Source: Parcubacteria group bacterium (GTDB taxonomy: Bacteria > Patescibacteria > Paceibacteria > UBA9973 > UBA2103). From it: 64,000 nt of DNA. The translations under genes were made by a program, and so were the position numbers. The notes under the pieces were generated by a model. It searched no databases. It was not told where the DNA came from and worked only from the letters and a program-made list of their open reading frames with translations. Numbering within the stretch: the first letter of the stretch is position 1; each line of letters opens with the position of its first letter. Shown here in pieces: positions 24,317 through 32,346 of the stretch. The DNA is taken from positions 310,001-374,000 of the forward strand of contig JAQBRE010000002.1 in assembly GCA_028286605.1 (NCBI GenBank), written 5' to 3'.

Positions 24317-24706
24317 ATGTCCTACGAAAAGAATTTTGATAGTTGGAATGAATCAAAGAAAACACTTGAGCACGGGCCTATTTTGCACTATGGTCATCCC
24401 GGCGAGGTGTGGTGGTGTTCTTTGGGAATTAATCTTGGTGTAGAAGTAGACGGCAGGAATGATAACTTCGAAAGACCTGTAGTGGTGTTGCGGACATATA
24501 ATCGAGAATCTCTACTTGTCCTGCCACTTACCAGCAAAGAGAAGAATGACAGATTTCATCATCCTATTCACTTTGGGAAATACACGTCTTGGGCAAAACT
24601 TACGCAAGTTCGAGTTGTGAGCGCCAAGCGTCTTTTGCGCAAACTAGACTCAATAGATGAGAATGAGTTTTCCTTGTTAAGGAAAGCATGGATTGATTCT
24701 CAATAA
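24317..24706 (+). CDS. Orphan PemK/MazF-family endoribonuclease toxin-like protein
   Basis: 129 residues. The MazF/PemK fold is shown by GEVWWCSLGINLGVEVDG, ERPVVVLRTYNRESLLVLPLTS and a C-terminal WAKLTQVRVVSAKRLLRKL. No antitoxin-like gene lies on either side, so it is either a solitary toxin, uses a distant antitoxin, or has another RNA-processing role; similar lone PemK proteins occur in Patescibacteria. AT-richer than neighbours. Start MSYEKNFD at 24317 is chosen over an in-frame start at 24296 because the -10 box lies between them. Confidence 0.82.
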   Translation: MSYEKNFDSWNESKKTLEHGPILHYGHPGEVWWCSLGINLGVEVDGRNDNFERPVVVLRTYNRESLLVLPLTSKEKNDRFHHPIHFGKYTSWAKLTQVRVVSAKRLLRKLDSIDENEFSLLRKAWIDSQ

Positions 24707-24711
24707 TAAAC

Positions 24712-24737
24712 GAATACCCGCAGAAATGCGGGTATTC
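24712..24737. terminator. Hairpin between convergent pemK-like and rnj genes
   Basis: 11-bp perfect stem (24712-24722 with 24727-24737), 4-base loop, but no T-run on the plus side. Probably a shared terminator. Confidence 0.55.
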
Positions 24738-24792
24738 TCGAGGACCGAGCCCTAATAGACCTATTCTAACAAATCAGTGTCTGCTGCGTCAA

Positions 24793-26802
24793 CTAAACCC
24801 CGATCAGAACGGGAATCACCATCGGTGCCTTGTTCGTGCGGTTGAAGAGGTAGCCGCTCACGACATCCGAAAGATTATTCTTTACGTAGTCGAGGTCTAC
24901 CGGATTCATTCCCTGCGTGGAATCTTCAACGGTCTTCTTGATGAGCAGGCGTGCCTGATTGAGCAGGTCCTGGCTCTCGCGTAGATATACGAAGCCGCGC
25001 GAGATGATGTCCGGAGATTTGCGAAGCTTGCCGGTCTTCAGGTTAACGGTCGCGATGATGACGAACATGCCATCCTTCGCGAGTGCCTGACGATCACGGA
25101 TAACCACTTCCTGCATGTCGCCGATAGCGAAGCCGTCAACGATGAGCGGAGAGGAAGGAACTTTATCCTTGTGAATCTCCATCTTCTCGCCATCGATGAT
25201 GTCGATAACGGTACCGTTGTCTGCAACGACGATAGTGTCACGCGGACGTCCAGCCTGTTCCACCGCTTTCGCATGCGAAGCAGTCATAGAATAGTAGCCG
25301 TATGCAGGCATGAAGAACTTCGCGTTGACCTTCTTGTTGATCCAGATGAGCTCGCCGGTGTTGCCGTGGCCTGTGGAGTGCACGTCGCTCGAGCGGTAAT
25401 GGATGAGCGTCACGCCGTTGCGATACAGGTTGTCCTTCAGCGTCTGCACGGAGATCTCGTTTCCTGGAATGACCGAGGAAGAGAGGACGATCGTGTCGCG
25501 CGGATTGAGCTGGATGAACTTGTGCTGCTTCGTCGCGATGCGCATGAGCGCAGCGAACTGCTCGCCCTGGGCGCCGGTCGAAAGGATGACGATCTTATCG
25601 GGCGGATAGTCGGCCATTTCCTGTGCAGGAATGATCGTATCCTTCTTGATATCGATAAGGCCCGTCTTCTGTGCGATCTCGAGGTTCGTCTTGATAGAGC
25701 GACCTTCCGTCACGACTTTCTTTCCGAGCTTCTCGCAGGTCTCGATGATGTGGACCATACGCTCGAACTGCGAAGCGAACGTACCGATGATGAGTCGGCC
25801 GTGCACGTTCTTGATGATGTCTTCGAGAGTCTCGTGCACTTTGCGCTCTGGCATAGAGAAGCCGTCACGTTCAGCGTTCGTAGAGTCCGCGATGAAGAAC
25901 AGGTTCTTCTGCGCAGCGAGAACGCCCCAGGTCTTCTCTTCAGCCGGCGTCGGAACGCCGTCATTGTGATCGAGCTTAAGGTCTCCTGTAACGACGACGT
26001 TGCCGTACGGAGTCTCGATAGCGATTCCCATGGAATCAGGAATCGAATGCGTTACGGCGAAGAACTGAACCTTGGTCGAGCCGATGGTCATGGTCTGACC
26101 AGCCTGCACGACGACGAGGTTCGGCTTCGGTACGTCGGGATACTCTTCCTGACGCTTCGCGATCATCACGGCAGTGAGATTCTGCGTGTAGATCGGCGGA
26201 TTGCCGAAACGATTCATGAGGAACGGGATGCCGCCGATGTGGTCGAGGTGGCCGTGCGTGATGAATACGCCGCGGACGCGGTCTGCATTCTTTTCAAGAT
26301 ATGCGGTGTTCGGGAGCATGTAGTCCACGCCAGGATTCGCTTCCTCGGAAACGAACTGGAAGCCGACGTCGAAGATGAAGATGTCTCCATTGGTCTCGAC
26401 GCAGAACATGTTGCGGCCCACTTCTTCTACGCCGCCGAGCGGAATGATGCGAACGACATTCGATGCCGGTGCGGCAGGAAAGTAGTCGGCAGTTCGCTTG
26501 GTGAGAGTCGGTGCGGGGCGACGCATGCGCATGCGGTCGCGGGATGAACCGTTGCGGCCGCCGGGGCTGCGTGATCCTTGCGGACGAGGTCCGTCGGAAC
26601 GGGGAGCGCCTCCTTCGGAACGCTGGCCTTCAGGGCGCGGTCCATCAGGACGAGGTCCTCGTCCTTGGCCGCCACGACGTGAAGGACGGCGCGGACCCAT
26701 AGATCGGTCGCCTTCAGTGCGTGCGCCTTCGGGACGCGGTGCGCTCGAACGGTCCTCGTTATTAGAGCGAGGTGCCGGAGCGGGTGCGGGTGCTGATGCC
26801 AT
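24793..26802 (-). CDS. rnj: Ribonuclease J with long disordered N-terminal extension
   Basis: 669 residues, about 110 more than typical RNase J. Residues 1-105 are a Pro/Arg/Gly/Ser-rich low-complexity tail. The metallo-beta-lactamase core starts near 115 (VVRIIPLGGVEEVGRNM) and has the zinc motif THGHLDHIG (His183, His185, Asp187, His188), followed by the beta-CASP domain (GTFASQFERM, LSTGAQGE, HSTGHGNTGEL) and the RNase J C-terminal domain. It matures and degrades RNA by 5'-exo and endonuclease activity. RNase J is especially relevant if many mRNAs lack leaders. The tail may bind RNA or partners such as the DEAD-box helicase, which has a similar one; inferred. Confidence 0.94.
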   Translation of the reverse strand: MASAPAPAPAPRSNNEDRSSAPRPEGARTEGDRSMGPRRPSRRGGQGRGPRPDGPRPEGQRSEGGAPRSDGPRPQGSRSPGGRNGSSRDRMRMRRPAPTLTKRTADYFPAAPASNVVRIIPLGGVEEVGRNMFCVETNGDIFIFDVGFQFVSEEANPGVDYMLPNTAYLEKNADRVRGVFITHGHLDHIGGIPFLMNRFGNPPIYTQNLTAVMIAKRQEEYPDVPKPNLVVVQAGQTMTIGSTKVQFFAVTHSIPDSMGIAIETPYGNVVVTGDLKLDHNDGVPTPAEEKTWGVLAAQKNLFFIADSTNAERDGFSMPERKVHETLEDIIKNVHGRLIIGTFASQFERMVHIIETCEKLGKKVVTEGRSIKTNLEIAQKTGLIDIKKDTIIPAQEMADYPPDKIVILSTGAQGEQFAALMRIATKQHKFIQLNPRDTIVLSSSVIPGNEISVQTLKDNLYRNGVTLIHYRSSDVHSTGHGNTGELIWINKKVNAKFFMPAYGYYSMTASHAKAVEQAGRPRDTIVVADNGTVIDIIDGEKMEIHKDKVPSSPLIVDGFAIGDMQEVVIRDRQALAKDGMFVIIATVNLKTGKLRKSPDIISRGFVYLRESQDLLNQARLLIKKTVEDSTQGMNPVDLDYVKNNLSDVVSGYLFNRTNKAPMVIPVLIGV

Positions 26803-26883
26803 AGTAGTAGTTTAATTTAGAATAATTGGCGAAATAAACAGTGAGCAGCGGGTGACGCGAGGCGTCCGCCCACTACTTTCTAG

Positions 26884-28533
26884 TTACTTCTTCACGAAGA
26901 TCGGCCACACGAGCTCCTCGTTGCGATACCAGTGCGACACATCGTCGAACCGGTCTGATGGTGCCGCGACGTGATTCAGATGCACGCCACGCAGGCTGGC
27001 CGGTATCGCGTACACGAAGTCTGGCGTGTGCGTGAACGCGGCAGGGTAGTCGTTCGCGATTGTCGTGTTAAGCGTCGCAAGGTCAGTGAGATCAGGCGTC
27101 TGCGCGCTGCGAATCTTTTCGAGCAACGCATCCGTAGTCTTGCTCGAGTAGTCTGCGATGTTCAGGCCCGGGTCTGCGCGCTCCGCCGTATCCCAGAACG
27201 CATAGAGGTCTGGGCTCCGGCCTATGATTTCTCCGAAGAGGAGCGCGCCGTAGGCGCGCGGACGGATAACATTCTGCGTCAAAGAACTCGGATCCTGCAG
27301 CTGGATAGTGGTCGGAACGCCAAGCGCTTGCCAGTCTTTCTGTATCTGCGAAGCGACCGCTTTCAGTTCCGGCACATTGCTCGTGGTGAGCGGTACCGAA
27401 AGATTCACGCCAGCCTTGCTCCACGTTTGCGTACTGGTAGCGAATTTCCATTTTCCCGCTATCAATACCGTGCGCGCATCCGCGATACGCGTGCTTGCGT
27501 CAGGAAGTGCGATAGCGGGAACGCCATTGCCAGGCGGCACAGGACCGTTGATTGGCGTCGCATATCCGCCGAGCGCGTCACTTACGATCGCCTGGCGGTC
27601 GATCGCGATAGAAAGCGCTTCGCGTACGCTCGTGTCTGTAAATAGCGCATTGTTCGCAGGATTGAAGAAGACACCGAAGACTCGATCATACGGCACGCGA
27701 AGTGCACTCTTCGTCGCGACTCCGTACCCACTTTCAACGCTGCCGCTCTTGAGTGCTGCAGCGAGTGATTCCTGGTCTGCAAAGAATACCAGGCGCATGC
27801 CGTTCAAGTATGCGCGGCTGGGTGCATATCCTTTGAATACGCTGAGATCATACGAAGCGATCGAGCCGTCTTTCGCACGAGCCACGTTCGATACTTCGAA
27901 TGGCCCTGCCCCCACTGCATTTACCTGATAGTTCGAGAACGCGAATTCCGAATCTGAAACATTCTTCCATATATGCATAGGAAGAATGCCGAGCGTCGTG
28001 TCTTCTAGGAAGGGTTGATATGCCTTGGGCAGTGTGAAGCGAACCGTACGTGCATCTATCGCTTCTGCACGAATATTCGCCCAGTTCGCCAGCACGGGGC
28101 TACGTAACGCAGGATCTTGTGCCTTCGTAACCGTATACACCACATCGCTTGCTGTTACGGGCGTACCGTCCGAGAACGTCGCATTCGAGCGCAGTATAAA
28201 GGTGTACGTCTTTCCATCGGGCGAAACGGTATAGCTTTGCGCGAGTATAGGTACGAGCGCTCCGGTACTATCGTGGCCCATAAGGCCGGCGAAGGTAAGT
28301 GCCGTGAGGTCGCGGTCTGTATCTGAAATGGCAAGGATCGGGTTCACGAACCGTGGCGCTCCTACGATTCCTTCAGTAAGCGAACCGCCATACGAAGGTT
28401 CTGCTATAAGGAATCGCAATTCAATGCCATAGAGCGCGATAACGCACGCAAGCAGAACCAGTCCGCCAAGAACCTGCGCGATAAGGCGATCACCAGGTGA
28501 AAGGGCACGTAAGTAGCGAAAGGGAGAGGTCAT
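26884..28533 (-). CDS. Membrane-tethered peptide/nickel-type solute-binding protein (SBP_bac_5)
   Basis: 549 residues. One N-terminal helix (about residues 23-43), then a full family-5 extracellular solute-binding fold: ALTFAGLMGHDSTGALVPILAQSY, GKTYTFILRSNATFSDGTPVTASDVVYT, the VNAVGAGPFEV block and an SVREALSIAIDRQAIV helix. Family members capture oligopeptides for ABC importers; no permease or ATPase gene lies nearby in this window. ATG at 28533 (MTSPFRYLRAL) is preferred to an in-frame GTG at 28581. It follows secG by 50 bases, probably on one transcript. Confidence 0.88.
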   Translation of the reverse strand: MTSPFRYLRALSPGDRLIAQVLGGLVLLACVIALYGIELRFLIAEPSYGGSLTEGIVGAPRFVNPILAISDTDRDLTALTFAGLMGHDSTGALVPILAQSYTVSPDGKTYTFILRSNATFSDGTPVTASDVVYTVTKAQDPALRSPVLANWANIRAEAIDARTVRFTLPKAYQPFLEDTTLGILPMHIWKNVSDSEFAFSNYQVNAVGAGPFEVSNVARAKDGSIASYDLSVFKGYAPSRAYLNGMRLVFFADQESLAAALKSGSVESGYGVATKSALRVPYDRVFGVFFNPANNALFTDTSVREALSIAIDRQAIVSDALGGYATPINGPVPPGNGVPAIALPDASTRIADARTVLIAGKWKFATSTQTWSKAGVNLSVPLTTSNVPELKAVASQIQKDWQALGVPTTIQLQDPSSLTQNVIRPRAYGALLFGEIIGRSPDLYAFWDTAERADPGLNIADYSSKTTDALLEKIRSAQTPDLTDLATLNTTIANDYPAAFTHTPDFVYAIPASLRGVHLNHVAAPSDRFDDVSHWYRNEELVWPIFVKK

Positions 28534-28583
28534 GCTTTGCACAGAGGACACGGACAAAAGGGAAGCATAGCTTCCCGCCACTC

Positions 28584-28817
28584 TTATCCGAGGATAAATC
28601 CTGCTATAGCACTGGCTACGAAGAGAATTGCGATGACTATCGTCGCATTGAATAGGAACTTCTCCGCGCCTCGGCGCTTATAGAAAGTCGATGCGAAATT
28701 ATCACCTCCGAAGGCGCCCCCGAGGCCGGCACCGCGCTGTTGTAGCACGATACCTACGATTAGGAGCAGGGAGGTGGTGATTTCCGCGTATGGCAATATC
28801 GCCGTGAGTGTCTCCAT
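28584..28817 (-). CDS. secG: Protein-export membrane subunit SecG
   Basis: 77 residues. Two membrane helices (about 11-28 and 55-75) around the conserved cytoplasmic VLQQRGAGLGGAFGGDN loop. Accessory subunit of the SecYEG translocon. ATG at 28817 (METLTAIL) gives normal size; the frame extends upstream without support. Confidence 0.9.
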   Translation of the reverse strand: METLTAILPYAEITTSLLLIVGIVLQQRGAGLGGAFGGDNFASTFYKRRGAEKFLFNATIVIAILFVASAIAGFILG

Positions 28818-28860
28818 CTGTAGCCCGTAGGGTACCACATCAAGCGGGGTCCGAGCAAGC

Positions 28861-29187
28861 CTAGCGTTCTGGAGTATCAATCGCGACGCTCTTGCTTTCT
28901 CCGAGGCTTATTGTCTTATCTCCTTCGCGTCCGAGAGAAATCGTTTGCCCTTCCGATGAGGGAACATTAATAGCGTGCGGCGCATCAGCCGAAGTCATGC
29001 CAGCCGTTGGATTTACGTATTCAGCAGGCATTGTTGAAACAGTGGGCGTTGGAGGATGCTGTAGTCCGTGTGCCATTTCGTCAGCACTATGAACTATTTC
29101 TGCTGCGCCTATGATTCCTGCCGCAGCGCCAGCAATCATTGCTCCTTCCCTTACGCCTTTCTTCTTAAACAAATTTTCAAAACCCAT
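28861..29187 (-). CDS. Small membrane-associated protein of unknown function
   Basis: 108 residues. Basic amphipathic start (MGFENLFKKKGVREG), one Gly/Ala-rich hydrophobic segment (about 17-32), then a Pro/Thr-rich polar tail with two copies of an SLGxxxDKTISLG-like pattern (QTISLGREGDKTISLGES). No family recognised. Upstream of and in the same direction as secG. Confidence 0.55.
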   Translation of the reverse strand: MGFENLFKKKGVREGAMIAGAAAGIIGAAEIVHSADEMAHGLQHPPTPTVSTMPAEYVNPTAGMTSADAPHAINVPSSEGQTISLGREGDKTISLGESKSVAIDTPER

Positions 29188-29265
29188 ACAAATGTAATTA
29201 CGATTATCCATTTATGATAACGTCCCACATTTAATTATCGGTCAAGAGGAGGGAAGGGTGGGGAT

Positions 29266-29297
29266 AAGAAAAACCTCCGGAGTGTAAGTCCGGAGGT
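29266..29297 (-). terminator. Terminator of the 29323-29736 gene
   Basis: 9-bp perfect stem (29273-29281 with 29289-29297), 7-base loop, followed leftward by a T-rich run. Confidence 0.8.
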
Positions 29298-29322
29298 CCT
29301 TTTCTGGAGGTGGCATGTCGCT

Positions 29323-29736
29323 TTAGTCGGTGCCGCAGCCGCCGACGATCTTGGGTTGGCTGCTCAACACGAAAACTGTTTGGAGCAGGCCAACCATGGC
29401 GACAACGCACCAGGTGATGCGGAACATGTCCTGCCATCCGTTGAGGTAGAACTCGTTCTGAGTGTGGCTGGTGGTCATGACCCAGCCGGCCCAGATGGCC
29501 GTGAAGACTAGCATGACATTGACCAGGACCATCACCGGCTTCGCCAGAGATCCACGCTCGAGCATGTCCATCAGGAAATAGTTCCTCATGGCGACGCCGC
29601 CCAGCGCACATACAGTGATGACGCCGGCCGGGAAGATCTCGAAGGAGTTGTCCGAAAGGACACCCCAGCGAACTGCCAGGACGGCGCCGATAAGCAGAGT
29701 AGCGAGGCCGAAACCGAAATGAACACGGTGTTGCAT
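29323..29736 (-). CDS. Polytopic membrane protein, likely acquired
   Basis: 137 residues with four hydrophobic segments (about 8-24, 36-50, 66-90, 104-124) and a short tail ending GGCGTD. No family recognised. It has a TTGACA-18-TATAGT promoter, a leader of about 34 bases with GGGAG before the ATG, and its own terminator. Codons such as GTC, ATC, GGC and GCC are used much more than in nearby genes by eye. Grouped with the other Shine-Dalgarno genes as probably transferred. Confidence 0.6.
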   Translation of the reverse strand: MQHRVHFGFGLATLLIGAVLAVRWGVLSDNSFEIFPAGVITVCALGGVAMRNYFLMDMLERGSLAKPVMVLVNVMLVFTAIWAGWVMTTSHTQNEFYLNGWQDMFRITWCVVAMVGLLQTVFVLSSQPKIVGGCGTD

Positions 29737-29776
29737 GGCTCGGTTCTCCCAATAGCCGTTGATTTGGACTGGATAT

Positions 29777-29806
29777 ACTATAGCACTATAATTGTGTATT
29801 TGTCAA
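29777..29806 (-). promoter_or_regulatory. Promoter of the 29323-29736 gene
   Basis: TTGACA (complement 29801-29806), 18-base spacer, TATAGT (complement 29777-29782). Confidence 0.65.
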
Positions 29807-29855
29807 GTTAAGCAAATAATGTGACAGGGAAGCAGAAGTACTATTTGGAGATATC

Positions 29856-29885
29856 AAATAATGACCAGATTTCTGGTCATTATTT
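29856..29885. repeat. 14-bp perfect palindrome upstream of groESL
   Basis: 29856-29869 pairs with 29872-29885 with a 2-base gap; core AATGACCAGA. It lies between two divergent promoters and could be an operator. The AATGACC/GGTCATT core recurs in the hairpin at 8485-8531. Confidence 0.8.
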
Positions 29886-29938
29886 AGAGTTGACGAAATA
29901 GAACTATCTACGCGTACAGGGCGATAAAACAGCTTTAT

Positions 29939-29967
29939 TTGACGCGTTTCTTGCATCTTCATATACT
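29939..29967 (+). promoter_or_regulatory. groES promoter
   Basis: TTGACG (29939-29944), 17-base spacer, TATACT (29962-29967). Predicts a leader of about 90 bases, an exception to the leaderless trend. Confidence 0.7.
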
Positions 29968-30062
29968 TAGCCTACCTGTGGATAACTTTTTGAGGCAGGG
30001 AAGCGTCTTGCCTCAGAATCCACGCATTTACAAGCGTTCTTCAACTCCCTAAGAGCGTATTT

Positions 30063-30365
30063 ATGGCTAAAAACAAAGTATCTATTTCACCGCTTGCCGA
30101 TCGCGTCGTCGTACAGCCGTTCGCAAAGGAAGAAATCTCTGCTTCAGGCATCATAATTCCTGACACGGCAAAACAAGATAAACCTGAAAGGGGTACGGTT
30201 GTCGCAGCTGGTCCCGGTAAGTTCGAAGACGGTGCTCGCTCCCCTATGACCGTTAAAGTCGGAGATGTCGTCCTGTTCAGCAAGTATGGATATGACGAAG
30301 TGAAGATCGACGGTCAGGAATACTTTATCTTGGCTGAATCCGCTATCCTCGCGAAAATCGACTAG
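30063..30365 (+). CDS. groES: Co-chaperonin GroES
   Basis: 100 residues, heptameric lid of the GroEL chaperonin. ISPLADRVVVQPF at the start, the mobile loop EEISASGIIIPD (about 22-34) that contacts GroEL, and VGDVVLFSKYGYDEVKIDG near the end. Followed by groEL after 61 bases. Confidence 0.97.
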   Translation: MAKNKVSISPLADRVVVQPFAKEEISASGIIIPDTAKQDKPERGTVVAAGPGKFEDGARSPMTVKVGDVVLFSKYGYDEVKIDGQEYFILAESAILAKID

Positions 30366-30426
30366 CAACTCCCCCATTCAATTCCCTTTTATTTCTTTTC
30401 ATTTAATCCTTTAAGCATTCCTTTAT

Positions 30427-32067
30427 ATGGCAAAGCAAATCCTATTCGGTGAAGACGCGCGCAAGGCCATCCATGCCGGTATCACGAAGGCTTCTAGAGC
30501 GGTTAAGGTCACTCTTGGTCCTCGCGGCCGCAACGTGGTGCTTGAGAAAGGATACGGAGGCCCGCGCATCACCAACGATGGCGTAAGTATCGCGAAGGAG
30601 ATTTCGTTCAAGGATAAGTTCGAGAACATGGGCGCAGAGATCGTTAAGGAGGTCGCGAACAAGACGAACGACGGTGTCGGCGACGGAACCACCACTACAG
30701 TCGTGCTGCTTGAAGCGATGATCGACGAAGGATTGGAGCGCGTAACCAAGGGCGGCAATGCCATGGGTGTTCGCTCAGGTATGGAAAAGGCACGCGATGC
30801 AGCAATCGTAGAGCTTAAAAAGATGGCGAAACCGGTAGCGGGTAAGAGCGATGTGAAGCAGGTTGCCTCTATTTCCGCTGAAAGCGAGGAGTTGGGAAGC
30901 ATCATCGCTGAAACCGTTGAAAAAGTGGGCAAGAATGGCGTCGTGACGGTTGAAGAGTCACAGGGCATGGACCTTTCGTATGAAGTCGTCGAAGGAATGC
31001 AGATCGATAAGGGGTATGTCTCTGCATACATGGTTTCGAATCCGGAACGCATGGAGGCGGAGATGCGCGATGCGCAGATCCTTATTACGGATAAGAAGAT
31101 CAGCAGCATTCAGGATTTGCTTCCGCTCCTAGAGAAAGTGGCGGCCGCAGGCCGCAAGGAATTGGTTATTATCGCAGAAGATGTGGACGGCGATGCGCTT
31201 ACGACCCTCGTGCTTAACAAATTGCGCGGTACGTTCAACGTGCTTGCCGTTAAAGCGCCTGGCTATGGTGACCGCAAGAAGGAAATGCTCGCAGATATCG
31301 CTGCAGTCGTGGGAGCAGAGGTTATCTCTGGCGACACTGGCCTTACGTTCGAGACAGCTACCCTTTCAATGCTTGGCAAGGCAACGCGCGTAGTCGCGAC
31401 CAAGGATTCAACGACATTCGTCGGAGGAAAGGGAAAGAAAGCCGATATCGAAGCTCGCGTGAAGCAGCTTCAGGCAATCGTCGAGCAGAGCACTTCGAAG
31501 TTCGATAAGGAGAATGTCGAGCAGCGTATCGCAAAACTCACGGGCGGCGTGGCGGTTATTCGCGTCGGCGCAGCGACTGAAACAGAAATGAAGTATTTGA
31601 AGGATAAGATCGACGACGCCGTAAAGGCAACGAAGGCTTCCATCGAAGAAGGTATCGTACCTGGCGGCGGCACGGCGCTTGCGAAGGTTGCGAAGGTTCT
31701 TGCAGACGCGAGTACGAAGAGCATGACGGCAGACGAGAAGTCTGGCTACGACATCGTGGTACGCGCGCTCGAGCAGCCGCTTCGCCAGATCGCTATCAAC
31801 TGCGGCAAGGATGATGTTTCAGTCATCGTGCATCAGGTACAGGGCGCGAAGGGATATGCAGGGTATGACGCGCTCGCAGATGCGATGGTGGATGACATGG
31901 TGAAAGCCGGCATCATCGACCCGGTAAAAGTAACGCGCGGGGCAGTCGAGAACGCCGTTTCTGCGGCAGCCATCCTCCTAACTACAGAAGCTGCTATCGC
32001 AGACCTTCCTGAGCCGAAACCGGCCGTAGGTGGCGGTGATATGGACATGGGCGGCATGGGTTTCTAG
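30427..32067 (+). CDS. groEL: Chaperonin GroEL
   Basis: 546 residues, full length. ATP-driven protein-folding chamber. Nucleotide motif GDGTTTTVVLLEAM (about residues 80-93), LGPRGRNVVLEKGYGGPRITNDG near the start, apical domain (about 185-375) with EDVDGDALTTLVLNKLRG, and the GGVAVIRVGAATE block. The C-terminal tail MDMGGMGF is a shortened GGM repeat. In an operon with groES and followed by a strong terminator. Confidence 0.97.
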   Translation: MAKQILFGEDARKAIHAGITKASRAVKVTLGPRGRNVVLEKGYGGPRITNDGVSIAKEISFKDKFENMGAEIVKEVANKTNDGVGDGTTTTVVLLEAMIDEGLERVTKGGNAMGVRSGMEKARDAAIVELKKMAKPVAGKSDVKQVASISAESEELGSIIAETVEKVGKNGVVTVEESQGMDLSYEVVEGMQIDKGYVSAYMVSNPERMEAEMRDAQILITDKKISSIQDLLPLLEKVAAAGRKELVIIAEDVDGDALTTLVLNKLRGTFNVLAVKAPGYGDRKKEMLADIAAVVGAEVISGDTGLTFETATLSMLGKATRVVATKDSTTFVGGKGKKADIEARVKQLQAIVEQSTSKFDKENVEQRIAKLTGGVAVIRVGAATETEMKYLKDKIDDAVKATKASIEEGIVPGGGTALAKVAKVLADASTKSMTADEKSGYDIVVRALEQPLRQIAINCGKDDVSVIVHQVQGAKGYAGYDALADAMVDDMVKAGIIDPVKVTRGAVENAVSAAAILLTTEAAIADLPEPKPAVGGGDMDMGGMGF

Positions 32068-32104
32068 AAAACTGACTTCCCTGCCAGACGATATATAAAA
32101 TGAG

Positions 32105-32134
32105 ACCCCGCCGACCATTCTGGTCGGCGGGGTT
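32105..32134 (+). terminator. Terminator after groEL
   Basis: 13-bp perfect stem (32105-32117 with 32121-32133), 3-base loop. The T-run is short. Confidence 0.75.
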
Positions 32135-32152
32135 ACTCGTTTGAAATAGTAT

Positions 32153-32236
32153 CTATCGATACCGTACGCCTGAAGTAATCAGGCTGACAATGATAAAGAG
32201 CGTTGCAGCGATGAATTTTGCAGCATAGACATGCAT
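32153..32236 (-). CDS. Possible 27-residue membrane peptide
   Basis: Short frame on the minus strand between groEL and lemA, starting MHVYAAKFIAATLFIIVSLI and ending in a basic tail. The hydrophobic helix (about residues 7-21) and flanking charges fit a single-pass peptide. GATACT lies immediately upstream. No homologue is known to me; may be chance. Confidence 0.25.
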   Translation of the reverse strand: MHVYAAKFIAATLFIIVSLITSGVRYR

Positions 32237-32295
32237 TAGTATCCCCCTGTTTTTACTTCCATAACAATAAATCCAGAATGCTTCTTTCGCAACGC

Positions 32296-32323
32296 TTGAA
32301 CACCTTTGACAACGGAGTATACT
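32296..32323 (+). promoter_or_regulatory. lemA promoter
   Basis: TTGAAC (32296-32301), 16-base spacer, TATACT (32318-32323); 23 bases before the lemA ATG. Confidence 0.5.
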
Positions 32324-32346
32324 GACTGCATAACCAATCTATTCCT

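Larger units (their letters stand above)
29737..30062. other. 326-base divergent regulatory region before groES
   Basis: No gene. Contains the leftward promoter (29777-29806), a 14-bp perfect palindrome (29856-29885), the groES promoter (29939-29967) and a hairpin in the groES leader (tgaggca/tgcctca, about 29990-30016). No CIRCE sequence was found. Confidence 0.6.

Noticed and set aside
25171..26547. 458-residue open frame opposite rnj
   Set aside because: Exactly antisense to the conserved RNase J core and free of recognisable motifs; codon-bias shadow.
28533..28581. GTG start at 28581 for the solute-binding protein
   Set aside because: The extra 16 residues add nothing recognisable and the ATG at 28533 directly precedes the basic stretch and anchor helix.
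29737..30062. CIRCE element for groESL
   Set aside because: No TTAGCACTC-N9-GAGTGCTAA or close variant on either strand.
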